A stretch of 64,000 nucleotides of DNA, from NCBI GenBank assembly GCA_012523775.1, contig JAAYTK010000015.1, positions 1 through 64,000 of the forward strand, in the 5' to 3' direction. This document shows, piece after piece, positions 38,540 to 46,911 of this stretch. The translations under genes and the position numbers were made by a program. The notes under the pieces were generated by a model that ran no database searches, was not told where the DNA came from, and saw only the letters and a list, made by a program, of their open reading frames with translations. Numbering within the stretch: position 1 is the stretch's first letter; every line of letters begins with the position of its first letter. This DNA comes from Clostridiales bacterium. GTDB taxonomy: Bacteria; Bacillota; Clostridia; Lachnospirales; Lachnospiraceae.

Positions 38540-38992
38540 TCAACTATCAAGTATCTTCTTTAATTCATTCATAAATGTGTTAACATCTTTGAACTCACGA
38601 TATACAGAAGCAAATCTGACATATGCAACAGGATCCAAATCCTTTAATTTATCCATTAGGATTTCGCCTATAACATGGCTTGGTATTTCCTTCTCCTCTC
38701 TATTGAAGATTATTGTTTCAACCTCATCAACCAACGCTGTAATCTGTTCAATGGATATAGGCCTTTTATGACAGGAGCGAAATACTCCGGCTTCGATTTT
38801 TGCTCGGTCATACTGCTCACGATTATTGTCCTTCTTAATTACAACAAGAGGGATGGACTCAATCTTTTCGTATGTAGTGAATCTTCGGTTGCAGTCGTCA
38901 CACTGTCTTCTTCTTCGGATAGAGGTGTTATCATCGGCAGGTCTTGAATCAATAACTCTGGTATTGTCTTTGCTACAAAATGGACATTTCAT
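38540..38992 (-). CDS. nrdR: Transcriptional repressor NrdR
   Basis: A zinc-ribbon and ATP-cone repressor of ribonucleotide reductase genes that reads the ATP/dATP ratio. The zinc ribbon has CPFC near the N-terminus and CDDC about 30 residues later, with RRRRQCDDCNRRFTTYE; the ATP-cone follows (VVIKKDNNREQYDRAKI). Length is 150. GGGAGG lies about 10 bp upstream on the minus strand. It is downstream of ylmC on the same strand, the common clostridial pairing. Confidence 0.95.
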   Translation of the reverse strand: MKCPFCSKDNTRVIDSRPADDNTSIRRRRQCDDCNRRFTTYEKIESIPLVVIKKDNNREQYDRAKIEAGVFRSCHKRPISIEQITALVDEVETIIFNREEKEIPSHVIGEILMDKLKDLDPVAYVRFASVYREFKDVNTFMNELKKILDS

Positions 38993-39109
38993 AGTAAAAA
39001 TCCTCCCAATTTATCTTAAACTCATACGTAATAAATATATACATAATATACTATAAATTGATTATATTTGAGTTTTATCATATGGTCAAGATAATATTTG
39101 GAAAAAGTC

Positions 39110-39367
39110 TTAATCGCATTTTCTAAGACATTTTTCCGTATCCACGTCTACTAGTATAATATCGATTCCGATCTGTTTAATATCACAGCTTTTGATAATA
39201 TATTCATGGTCTCTTCCGAGGATACCAAATATTCTACATGGACCGGGGACTATGATATGGGTGATGCACCCGGTACATATATCGAATTCGATATCACATA
39301 CATATCCCAATCTACGGCAATCCCTACAGTTGATTACTTCCTTTTCCCGTAATTCGAATAATCGCAT
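39110..39367 (-). CDS. YlmC/YmxH family PRC-barrel sporulation protein
   Basis: A small protein of 85 residues with the YlmC/YmxH pattern MRLFELREKEVINC, RRLGYVCDIEFDICTGCI and IVPGP, a PRC-barrel fold. B. subtilis ymxH and clostridial homologues belong to sporulation-associated gene sets; the molecular role is not known. The start is ATG 39367, preceded by GGGAGG at 6 bp; a longer frame beginning with TTG at 39373 is rejected. It precedes nrdR in the same direction, divergent from comM. Confidence 0.85.
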   Translation of the reverse strand: MRLFELREKEVINCRDCRRLGYVCDIEFDICTGCITHIIVPGPCRIFGILGRDHEYIIKSCDIKQIGIDIILVDVDTEKCLRKCD

Positions 39368-39479
39368 ATACAACCTCCCTTCCGATTAAGGCTGCAGTTT
39401 TTTATGATACTTAATACATTATATGCCCATATAATCATATAGTCCCGAAACACCATTACATTAATATATAACAAATTTA

Positions 39480-39508
39480 TTGCATTAATTTACAAATATT
39501 GCTATAAT
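39480..39508 (+). promoter_or_regulatory. Promoter of comM
   Basis: TTGCAT (39480-39485) and a perfect TATAAT (39503-39508) stand 17 bp apart, about 55 bp before the comM ATG. It lies in the divergent gap between ylmC (minus) and comM (plus). Confidence 0.75.
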
Positions 39509-39563
39509 TACCGTAGCAAATGATTCCTTCATTGTGAGAGAGGCAATGAAAGGAGCATATTAA

Positions 39564-41099
39564 ATGTTCAGTAAGGCATACAGTGCGGTAATCAATGGGA
39601 TTAACGGACTAATTGTTAGTGTTGAAGCAGATGTAAGCGACGGGCTTCCCTTATTTGATATGGTGGGACTGCTTAACTCTGAAGTCAAGGAGGCCAGAGA
39701 AAGAGTACGGATAGCATTAAAGAATTCAGGCTATAAGCTGCCACCCAAGCGGATTACCGTCAATCTGTCTCCTGCGGATATCAGAAAGGAAGGAACAGTA
39801 TTTGATTTGCCTGTGGCTATCGCAATACTAACGGCTTTCGGTTATATTCTTGAAGAAAACATCAAAACAACACTGATTATAGGTGAATTGAGTCTGAACG
39901 GTAGAGTTCAAAAGGTAAACGGAGTCCTTCCCCTCGTATATGCCGCCAGACAGGCGGGTTTTTCAAGGTGTATAGTACCAAAGGATAATGCCCGGGAGGG
40001 AGCAGTGGTCAGCGGAATAATGACATATGGTGTAAGCAGCCTGAAGGAGGCTGTCGAGCTGCTTAATGATATTGACGGTAAGCAGCCGGATATAGTGGAT
40101 GTTGCCAGACTGTTTAATGAACCTATATCCGAGCATGATGTGGATTTTTCCGAGGTTGCCGGACAATATACAGTGAAAAGAGCTATAGAGATAGCCGTAT
40201 CGGGCATGCATAATATTCTGATGATCGGCCCTCCGGGCTCGGGGAAGACTATGCTGGCCAGAAGAATCCCTACAATTATGCCGGAGCTATCCTTTGAAGA
40301 AAGCATGGAGATATCTAAGATATATAGTATTGCCGGGTTATTGGATAACAGAGCACTTATAACAAGAAGACCGTTTCGATCTCCTCACCATAGCATAACC
40401 TGTACTGCCCTGGTAGGAGGCGGAATCATACCAAAGCCCGGTGAAATCAGTTTGGCACATCTTGGAGTCCTGTTCTTGGACGAGCTTCCCGAATTTAATA
40501 AAAATACTATAGAGGTACTGAGGCAACCCTTAGAGGAAAAGTCGGTTACAATATCCAGGCTTAATGCTACCATTCGTTATCCTGCCGGGTTCATGCTGGT
40601 AGCCTCTATGAACCCGTGCTCCTGTGGCTACTTTCCTGACCGAAATAAATGTAACTGCTCAATCCCCATGGTTAAGCGTTATCTTGGTAAGATATCCAAG
40701 CCTTTGCTCGACAGATTTGATATCTGTATAGAAGCAATGCAGATTGATTACAAAGAGCTGCAAAAAAAGAGTAAAAATGAGACCTCCAAAGTTATCAGAG
40801 AGCGGATATATAGGGCACGACAAATGCAGACTGAGCGTTATAGGAATCAGGATATATGGTTTAACAGCCAGTTAACACCGGGAAATATAAGAAAGTACTG
40901 CAAGCTGGAATCGAAGGAGCAAGCATTACTCGAACAGGCATTTACGAGGATGAATCTGTCGGTTAGGGCATATCATAGGATACTCATGGTGGCCCGTACC
41001 ATTGCGGATTTGGATATGAGTGACAGGATAACCACTAAGCATATCAGTGAGGCGGTTTGCTATAGAAGTATTGACTGTAAGTACTGGGGAGAAATATAA
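39564..41099 (+). CDS. comM: YifB/ComM family AAA+ ATPase (Mg-chelatase-like)
   Basis: A hexameric branch-migration helicase needed for integrating divergent DNA during transformation in species where it has been studied. The N-terminal ChlI-type domain (GLPLFDMVGLLNSEVKEARERV), the P-loop GPPGSGKTMLARRIP, Walker B LFLDELPEF, the sensor stretch ASMNPCSCGYFPD with zinc-type cysteines and the C-terminal Mg-chelatase domain are present. Length is 511, standard. It is followed 21 bp later by dprA, another transformation and recombination gene, so the two are likely co-transcribed. Confidence 0.92.
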   Translation: MFSKAYSAVINGINGLIVSVEADVSDGLPLFDMVGLLNSEVKEARERVRIALKNSGYKLPPKRITVNLSPADIRKEGTVFDLPVAIAILTAFGYILEENIKTTLIIGELSLNGRVQKVNGVLPLVYAARQAGFSRCIVPKDNAREGAVVSGIMTYGVSSLKEAVELLNDIDGKQPDIVDVARLFNEPISEHDVDFSEVAGQYTVKRAIEIAVSGMHNILMIGPPGSGKTMLARRIPTIMPELSFEESMEISKIYSIAGLLDNRALITRRPFRSPHHSITCTALVGGGIIPKPGEISLAHLGVLFLDELPEFNKNTIEVLRQPLEEKSVTISRLNATIRYPAGFMLVASMNPCSCGYFPDRNKCNCSIPMVKRYLGKISKPLLDRFDICIEAMQIDYKELQKKSKNETSKVIRERIYRARQMQTERYRNQDIWFNSQLTPGNIRKYCKLESKEQALLEQAFTRMNLSVRAYHRILMVARTIADLDMSDRITTKHISEAVCYRSIDCKYWGEI

Positions 41100-41120
41100 A
41101 AATTAATAAGTGAGGGTAAG

Positions 41121-42242
41121 ATGAATATTGATTATAATAATGATATATATAAATATTGGATAGGGAGCATACAATATCTAAAATATAATAAAATAAAAGC
41201 ATTGATAGATTATTTTGGAGGCTTGGAAGAGGCGTATTCATCATCCTATCGTGCTATGGAGGTTATGGCAAAAGATTATGCAAAAGACGGGATAATATTT
41301 ACCGAATGCGATTTGGAGAAGATTTCGGCAGCTAAGAACATTGATAATATTAAAAAGAAACTGGAATACCTTACGAATCATGGCATTAAGTTTATTACGA
41401 TGCTGGATTCGCTTTATCCGGATAAGCTAAGACATATATATGATCCTCCGTTTCTTCTATATTATAAAGGAAATTATTTTTCTGAAAATAAGAAGGTATT
41501 ATCCATAGTCGGGGCAAGGGAATGCTCTGTATATGGTAGGGAGACCGCGAAACACTTGGCATGTGAGGTGGCAAGAGAAGATATAATTATATTGAGCGGG
41601 CTTGCCAGAGGAATTGACTCTTATGCTCACATGGGAGCTTTGCATGCAGACGGTACTACCTATGGGATAATGGGCTGCGGTATAGATATATGTTATCCTG
41701 CTGAGAACATAAGCCTGTATATGGATATACAGATAAAAGGCGGAATCATATCGGAATACGGACCCGGTATAAAGCCCTTGGCTCACCATTTTCCCATGCG
41801 TAACAGGATTATAAGTGCTCTCAGCGACGGTATACTGGTTATAGAAGCCAGAGAAAAGAGCGGCTCGCTTATTACGGTGGATATGGGTCTGGACCAGGGA
41901 AAGAATATATATGCTGTTCCGGGAAGGATTACAGATAAGCTTAGCGGAGGCTGTAATAATCTTATCAAGATGGGTGCAAAAGTTGTCACCACTGCGCAGG
42001 ATATATTGGAGGATTTTATTGATTATATGCCGTCAGAATTCGGTCAAAGAGTGTTTACGAACATACTTAATGATGATGAGAAGGCAATATATGAGCTAAT
42101 TAGTGTTTCACCTAAGTATTTAGATGAACTTATAGAAACGACCGGGCTGGAAATGGGTAAGCTTATGGAGCATCTGTTAAGTTTAGAGTTAAAGAATTTA
42201 ATATCTCAGCCCGTGAAGAATTACTATATGAAAAAAGGTTGA
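41121..42242 (+). CDS. dprA: DNA-processing protein DprA (Smf)
   Basis: Loads RecA on incoming single-stranded DNA. The Rossmann-like core has SIVGAREC, SGLARGIDSYAHMGAL, GIMGCGIDICYPAEN, FPMRNRIISALSDGILVIEA, SGSLITVDMGLDQGKNIYAVPG and GCNNLIKMGA. An N-terminal helical region (1-90) and a C-terminal winged-helix-like part (from about 315) are typical for Firmicutes. Length is 373. Start ATG follows GAGGG. Gene order dprA-topA matches B. subtilis. Confidence 0.94.
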   Translation: MNIDYNNDIYKYWIGSIQYLKYNKIKALIDYFGGLEEAYSSSYRAMEVMAKDYAKDGIIFTECDLEKISAAKNIDNIKKKLEYLTNHGIKFITMLDSLYPDKLRHIYDPPFLLYYKGNYFSENKKVLSIVGARECSVYGRETAKHLACEVAREDIIILSGLARGIDSYAHMGALHADGTTYGIMGCGIDICYPAENISLYMDIQIKGGIISEYGPGIKPLAHHFPMRNRIISALSDGILVIEAREKSGSLITVDMGLDQGKNIYAVPGRITDKLSGGCNNLIKMGAKVVTTAQDILEDFIDYMPSEFGQRVFTNILNDDEKAIYELISVSPKYLDELIETTGLEMGKLMEHLLSLELKNLISQPVKNYYMKKG

Positions 42243-42266
42243 TAAAAGAAAAAATATAATATATAC

Positions 42267-42295
42267 TTGCAAGGCTTTTAAAAATAGTGTATGCT
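42267..42295 (+). promoter_or_regulatory. Promoter of topA
   Basis: TTGCAA (42267-42272) and TATGCT (42290-42295) are separated by 17 bp, in the 100-bp gap between dprA and topA. Confidence 0.6.
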
Positions 42296-42342
42296 TGTTT
42301 AAGCTTTGGCACAGGAATTTAACATAGAAGAGGAGTTTGAAT

Positions 42343-44424
42343 ATGCCAAAATATCTTGTGATTGTAGAATCGCCGGCAAAAGCGAAAACCATAAAAAAGT
42401 TCTTAGGCACTAATTATGAGGTCCTGGCATCTAACGGTCATGTCAGAGACCTACCAAAAAGCCAGCTCGGTATAGATATTGAGAATGATTATGAGCCAAA
42501 ATATATAACCATACGAGGGAAAGGAGAATTACTTGCCAAGCTTCGGAAAGAAGTAAAGAAAGCTGACAAAGTGTTTCTTGCTACCGACCCGGACCGAGAG
42601 GGAGAAGCTATATCCTGGCATCTGTCCCAAACCCTTAAACTGGATAATAATAAAGCAAATAGAATTGTATTTAATGAGATTACGAAAAATGCGATTAAAT
42701 CATCTATCAAGGAAGCCAGGAAGCTGGATATGAATCTGATAGATGCTCAACAGGCAAGGCGGGTACTGGACCGTATGGTGGGATATTCCATAAGCCCCCT
42801 GTTATGGAGCAAGATTAAAAGGGGCTTAAGTGCGGGTAGAGTTCAGTCAGTAGCCCTTAGAATAATATGTGACAGAGAAGAAGAGATTAATTCCTTTATT
42901 CCGGAGGAATACTGGAACATCGAAGCCGAATTTACCTTAGATGGAAAGAAGAAACCTCTGGTAGCAAAATATATCGGTAAGAATAAGAGTAAGGAAGAGA
43001 TTACTACTGAAGAAGAGGCAACCGCAATAGTTAATGATCTGGAGAATGCCAAATTTGTTATCAGGGAGATAAAGAGGGGAGAAAGAATAAGAAAATCTCC
43101 TCAACCCTTCACCACCAGTACTCTTCAACAGGAAGCGGCTAAGGCACTTAACTTTTCTACCAAGAAGACCATGCAGCTGGCACAGCAGCTATATGAGGGT
43201 ATTAGTATAAAGGGGCATGGAAGTGTTGGTCTTATAACCTACCTGCGTACAGATTCCGTGCGTATCAGTGATGAGGCAGATAAGGCTGCCAAGGAATATA
43301 TAGGCGATGTATACGGTAAGGAATATGTAGCTTCAGAAGTAAATCAGAATCGTAACGGTAAAAGAGTTCAGGACGCTCATGAGGCGATCCGTCCTACCAG
43401 TGTAAGTTTTCATCCGAGTGAGATAAAGGATTCATTATCCAGAGATCAGTATCGTCTGTATCAGCTTATATGGAAACGGTTTGTGGCCAGCAGGATGCAG
43501 CCGGCAAGATATGAAACGACTTCAATCAGAATAGAGGGTAATGGTCATTGGTTTGCCACCTCGGCGTCAAAGCTTTTATTCGAGGGCTTCTTAAGTGTGT
43601 ATCAGCCCGAGGATGAAAAAGAGGAAATATTGGCAACCTATGAGACCTTGAACGAGGGAGATATACTTAAGCTAAGTGCTCTTAATAAGAGTCAGCATTT
43701 TACCCAGCCTCCCGCTCATTTTACAGAGGCGTCCTTGGTAAAGACCTTAGAAGAGCTTGGAATCGGAAGACCCAGTACCTATTCACCGACTATCAGTACA
43801 ATAATAGCCAGAAGATATGTTATTAAGGAGAATAAGAATCTCTATACCACTGAGCTTGGAGAAGCAGTGAACGATATATTGGTGAAAGCGTTTCCAAGTA
43901 TTGTGGATGTTAATTTTACAGCCAACATGGAGTCATTGTTAGACAGTGTTGAGGACGGAGTCGTTGCTTGGAAGACCATCGTAAAGAATTTTTACCCTGA
44001 TCTTATGGAGGCGGTAAATAATGCCCATGAACAGCTTAACAAGATTCATATAGCCGATGAGGTCAGCGATGAAATATGTGAACTGTGTGGCAGGAACATG
44101 GTTATCAAATATGGTCCCCATGGTAAATTCCTGGGTTGTCCCGGCTTTCCGGACTGTAGAAATACCAAACCTTATCTTGAGAAAATAGGTGTCGAATGTC
44201 CGTCCTGTGGAGGAGACATAGTTATCAGAAAAACTAAGAAGGGAAGAAGATACTTCGGATGCAGCAATCATCCGGACTGCAGTTTCATGACCTGGCAGAA
44301 GCCTTCGAACCATAATTGTTCAAAATGTGGCAGTATATTGCTTGAGAAGGGAAATAAGCTGGTATGCAGCAGTGAAACCTGCGGTTATGTAACCACGGAT
44401 ACGGATACTAAAATTGACCAATAA
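42343..44424 (+). CDS. topA: DNA topoisomerase I
   Basis: A type IA topoisomerase that relaxes negative supercoils. The Toprim domain starts at PKYLVIVESPAKAKTIKKFL with ATDPDREGEAISWHL; the catalytic tyrosine is in LITYLRTDSVRIS; QDAHEAIRPT follows. The C-terminus has three zinc-ribbon modules: CELC...CPGFPDC, CPSC...CSNHPDC and CSKC...CSSETC. Length is 693. ATG 42343 is chosen because AGGAG (42331-42335) is 7 bp upstream; an in-frame TTG two codons earlier is too close. Confidence 0.97.
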   Translation: MPKYLVIVESPAKAKTIKKFLGTNYEVLASNGHVRDLPKSQLGIDIENDYEPKYITIRGKGELLAKLRKEVKKADKVFLATDPDREGEAISWHLSQTLKLDNNKANRIVFNEITKNAIKSSIKEARKLDMNLIDAQQARRVLDRMVGYSISPLLWSKIKRGLSAGRVQSVALRIICDREEEINSFIPEEYWNIEAEFTLDGKKKPLVAKYIGKNKSKEEITTEEEATAIVNDLENAKFVIREIKRGERIRKSPQPFTTSTLQQEAAKALNFSTKKTMQLAQQLYEGISIKGHGSVGLITYLRTDSVRISDEADKAAKEYIGDVYGKEYVASEVNQNRNGKRVQDAHEAIRPTSVSFHPSEIKDSLSRDQYRLYQLIWKRFVASRMQPARYETTSIRIEGNGHWFATSASKLLFEGFLSVYQPEDEKEEILATYETLNEGDILKLSALNKSQHFTQPPAHFTEASLVKTLEELGIGRPSTYSPTISTIIARRYVIKENKNLYTTELGEAVNDILVKAFPSIVDVNFTANMESLLDSVEDGVVAWKTIVKNFYPDLMEAVNNAHEQLNKIHIADEVSDEICELCGRNMVIKYGPHGKFLGCPGFPDCRNTKPYLEKIGVECPSCGGDIVIRKTKKGRRYFGCSNHPDCSFMTWQKPSNHNCSKCGSILLEKGNKLVCSSETCGYVTTDTDTKIDQ

Positions 44425-44534
44425 TTCTGTTAGTTTTGCATTATTTTGAATTTATCTTATTTATTAATAATACAAAATTGGATAAAAAAATTGAAAATAA
44501 TCTAAAAATGTGCGTCAAAACATCAAAAAAGGTA

Positions 44535-44563
44535 TTGTTTTTAAAAATAATATATGATAAAAT
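44535..44563 (+). promoter_or_regulatory. Promoter of codY
   Basis: TTGTTT (44535-44540) and TAAAAT (44558-44563) are separated by 17 bp. The predicted start, near 44570, falls at the left end of a long palindrome (44568-44605). The leader would be about 110 nt. Confidence 0.65.
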
Positions 44564-44567
44564 GAAA

Positions 44568-44605
44568 AAGGTAATACAATTAGAAAAATTCTAATGTATT
44601 ACCTT
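44568..44605. promoter_or_regulatory. Long palindrome at the predicted codY transcription start
   Basis: AAGGTAATACAATTAGAA (44568-44585) is repeated inverted as TTCTAATGTATTACCTT (44589-44605) with one bulged A and an AAA loop. On the minus strand the right-to-left reading is followed by TTTTT, so it could end antisense transcripts; on the plus strand it would form a hairpin at the very 5' end of the codY mRNA or act as an operator. Confidence 0.7.
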
Positions 44606-44679
44606 ATTTAGTCGACATATTCAATCAAATCTATTAGGGTTAATAGGGTTAATATGGTGAAAAGTGGAGGAACTGATTA

Positions 44680-45450
44680 ATGAGTGTACAATTGCTTGAT
44701 AAAACCAGGAAGATAAACAATCTTCTTCATAACAACAATTCGCACAAGGTTGTATTCAATGACATCTGTGTTGTACTAAGTGATATACTAGAGTCCAATG
44801 TCTTGGTTATCAGTAAAAAAGGCAAGGTTTTAGGCATTAAGAACAGAGCGGATATAATCGAGATAAAAGAGTTGATTAAGGATGCGGTTGGAAGGTATAT
44901 TGACACATTATTAAATGAAAGACTCCTTAATATATTATCAACAAAAGAGAATGTGAACCTTAGCACTCTTGGATTTGAATTTGAAGGACTAGATGACTAC
45001 AAGGCTATAATAACACCGATTGATATAGCCGGAGAAAGATTAGGGACATTATTTATATACAGGGCAAGTCAGTCATACAATTTGGACGATATAATTTTAA
45101 GCGAATATGGCACAACGGTAGTCGGTCTTGAAATGATGCGTTCGGTCAATGAAGAGAATGCCGAAGAAAACCGCAAGATTCAGATAGTAAAATCCGCCAT
45201 AAGTACCCTGTCATTTTCCGAGCTTGAGGCGATTCAGCATATATTTAATGAATTAAAAGGAAACGAAGGAATATTGGTGGCCAGTAGAATTGCCGACAGG
45301 GTGGGAATCACCCGATCAGTTATAGTAAATGCTTTACGAAAGTTTGAAAGCGCCGGTGTGATTGAATCCAGATCGTCGGGTATGAAGGGAACGTATATTA
45401 AAGTACTAAATGATGTTGTGTTCGATGAATTAAAGAACCTAGACAAATAA
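44680..45450 (+). CDS. codY: Global GTP/branched-chain amino acid sensing regulator CodY
   Basis: CodY represses starvation, motility and biosynthesis genes when GTP and branched-chain amino acids are plentiful. The N-terminal GAF domain binds the amino acids, and the C-terminal winged helix (ASRIADRVGITRSVIVNALRKFES) contacts DNA. Length is 256, close to the usual 259. A clear SD (GTGGAGG) precedes the ATG. It stands directly before the flagellar operon, as in B. subtilis, but without the xerC/hslVU genes normally upstream of codY. Confidence 0.96.
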   Translation: MSVQLLDKTRKINNLLHNNNSHKVVFNDICVVLSDILESNVLVISKKGKVLGIKNRADIIEIKELIKDAVGRYIDTLLNERLLNILSTKENVNLSTLGFEFEGLDDYKAIITPIDIAGERLGTLFIYRASQSYNLDDIILSEYGTTVVGLEMMRSVNEENAEENRKIQIVKSAISTLSFSELEAIQHIFNELKGNEGILVASRIADRVGITRSVIVNALRKFESAGVIESRSSGMKGTYIKVLNDVVFDELKNLDK

Positions 45451-45467
45451 ATATTATATTAGCACAC

Positions 45468-45503
45468 AAAAGGATTTGTGGGAGGCTCCCATAAATCCTT
45501 TTT
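45468..45503 (+). terminator. Terminator after codY
   Basis: AAAAGGATTTGTGGG (45468-45482) pairs with CCCATAAATCCTTTT (from 45488) with one G-T wobble, ending in five Ts, of which some belong to the stem. It separates codY from the flagellar genes. Confidence 0.75.
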
Positions 45504-45633
45504 CAAAATTATATAAAATATACAAAAAAATGATGACAACAACCTACAATATGTGGTACTATTCTACTATATTATCAAATATATCTTGTGTTTTTCGATT
45601 TATTTATTATAATTATTATAGGGAGGAGTACAT

Positions 45634-46026
45634 ATGTTAGGATCTAATGCTTTCAATTATATAAATGTCCTTAAGAAAGCGGCAGATGCCAGCTGGAAGA
45701 GGAACGAAATACTCTCGAATAATATAGCAAATGTAGATACACCCGGGTATAAGAGGAAGGATGTTCAGTTTGAGTCCTATTTGATGGGGGCTCTTACCGG
45801 TGACGGTTCATTGGACAAGCGTGTTGCAAATCTACGCATGGATACCTTAAATGCCAGGGTTTATACGGATAATGCCAATCTGAGCTATCGCTTGGACGGC
45901 AATAATGTCGATATAGATACTGAAACGGCTAACTTAGCTGAAAACCAAATACGTTATTATGCGCTGATGGATTCTATGACGCAGGAATTTAATCGGCTTA
46001 AAATGGTGCTACAAAATACAAAATAA
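45634..46026 (+). CDS. flgB: Flagellar basal-body rod protein FlgB
   Basis: Proximal rod component. The N-terminal coiled-coil rod motif includes SNNIANVDTPGYKRKDVQFE, and the C-terminal ends with helical rod-assembly residues. Length is 130. A strong GGGAGGAG site lies 8 bp upstream. It is the first gene of the flagellar operon. In the 180-bp gap upstream only a TATAAT (45606-45611) is seen, with no correctly spaced -35 and no sigma-28 motif, so the promoter is undefined. Confidence 0.95.
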   Translation: MLGSNAFNYINVLKKAADASWKRNEILSNNIANVDTPGYKRKDVQFESYLMGALTGDGSLDKRVANLRMDTLNARVYTDNANLSYRLDGNNVDIDTETANLAENQIRYYALMDSMTQEFNRLKMVLQNTK

Positions 46027-46075
46027 CCTATAGTTCTAAATAGTTTTATTGAGAAACTTTAATAGGAGGAATGGT

Positions 46076-46510
46076 ATGTCAGCATTTACGGGAATGAATA
46101 TAAGTGCCAGCGGCATGACTGCCCAAAGGCTGCGAATGGATATTATTTCACAGAATATAGCCAATGTAAATACAACCCGGGATGAGAACGGAAGGCCATA
46201 TCGTAGAAAAGCAGTGGTATTTTCAGAGAAGGATGCCACTCCGTTTCAAGAGGTGTTTATGAGGACGGCAGGGGTCATCGGCAACGGTGTTAAGGTAACC
46301 AGAATAATCGAGGACAATAAGCCTATGCGTAAGGTTTATGACCCGACTCATCCGGATGCTGATGACGATGGATATGTAACCTATCCAAATGTTAATATTG
46401 TCCAGGAAATGACGGACTTAATTGATGCAAGCAGATCCTACGAAGCCAATGTTACTGCCTTTAATGCCACAAAGAACATGGCCTTAAAGGGATTGGAAGT
46501 AGGTAAATAA
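46076..46510 (+). CDS. flgC: Flagellar basal-body rod protein FlgC
   Basis: Second rod component, 144 residues, with [16 protein letters not shown] near the N-terminus and the C-terminal [22 protein letters not shown] that marks FlgC. ATG 46076 is chosen because TAGGAGGA (46063-46070) is just upstream; an open frame from 46049 contains this SD and is rejected. Confidence 0.95.
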   Translation: MSAFTGMNISASGMTAQRLRMDIISQNIANVNTTRDENGRPYRRKAVVFSEKDATPFQEVFMRTAGVIGNGVKVTRIIEDNKPMRKVYDPTHPDADDDGYVTYPNVNIVQEMTDLIDASRSYEANVTAFNATKNMALKGLEVGK

Positions 46511-46542
46511 GTAGCATAAGGTCTTAGGAGGAATGATAAGCC

Positions 46543-46869
46543 ATGAATTTAACGAGTCTGGGCAATGTGGGCAATTTAGGTAAAATAAATGAACTTAGTA
46601 AGGGCTTGCAGTCTGCGGGTGGGGTTAAGGAGAACAGAAATGCGGCCTTTGAAACCTTATTTGATGCTGCAGCTAAGTTGATTGAGGATACAAATCGTTA
46701 TACCAATGAAGCAGAGGAAGCCGAAGTTGCTTTTTCATTAGGTCTTATGGATAATACCCACGACCTGCAGATAGCACAGCAAAAGGCAAACCTGGCACTG
46801 CAATATACTATTGCGGTTCGTAACCATGTTTTAGATGCTTACAAGGAAATCATGAATCTCCAGTTTTAG
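46543..46869 (+). CDS. fliE: Flagellar hook-basal body complex protein FliE
   Basis: A small (108 residues) adaptor between the MS ring and the rod. The C-terminus NTHDLQIAQQKANLALQYTI plus VRNHVLDAYKEIMNLQF is diagnostic. It follows flgC by 32 bp with TAGGAGG, the standard flgB-flgC-fliE order. Confidence 0.94.
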   Translation: MNLTSLGNVGNLGKINELSKGLQSAGGVKENRNAAFETLFDAAAKLIEDTNRYTNEAEEAEVAFSLGLMDNTHDLQIAQQKANLALQYTIAVRNHVLDAYKEIMNLQF

Positions 46870-46911
46870 AGTGTTTGACTAATTTTTAGATAAATCTTAG
46901 GAGTAGGTATA

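Noticed and set aside
38484-39056. Plus-strand frames across nrdR
   Set aside because: Opposite the unmistakable zinc-ribbon gene nrdR; no SD.
44480-44500. AT-rich stretch AAAAAATTGAAAATA as a CodY box before codY
   Set aside because: About six of fifteen positions differ from AATTTTCWGAAAATT.
44630-44660. Telomere-like TTAGGG repeats before codY
   Set aside because: Only two imperfect copies of TTAATAGGG; chance in AT-rich leader sequence.
45504-45633. Sigma-28 promoter before flgB
   Set aside because: No TAAA plus GCCGATAA pair at correct spacing; the TATAAT at 45606 has no -35 at 16-18 bp.
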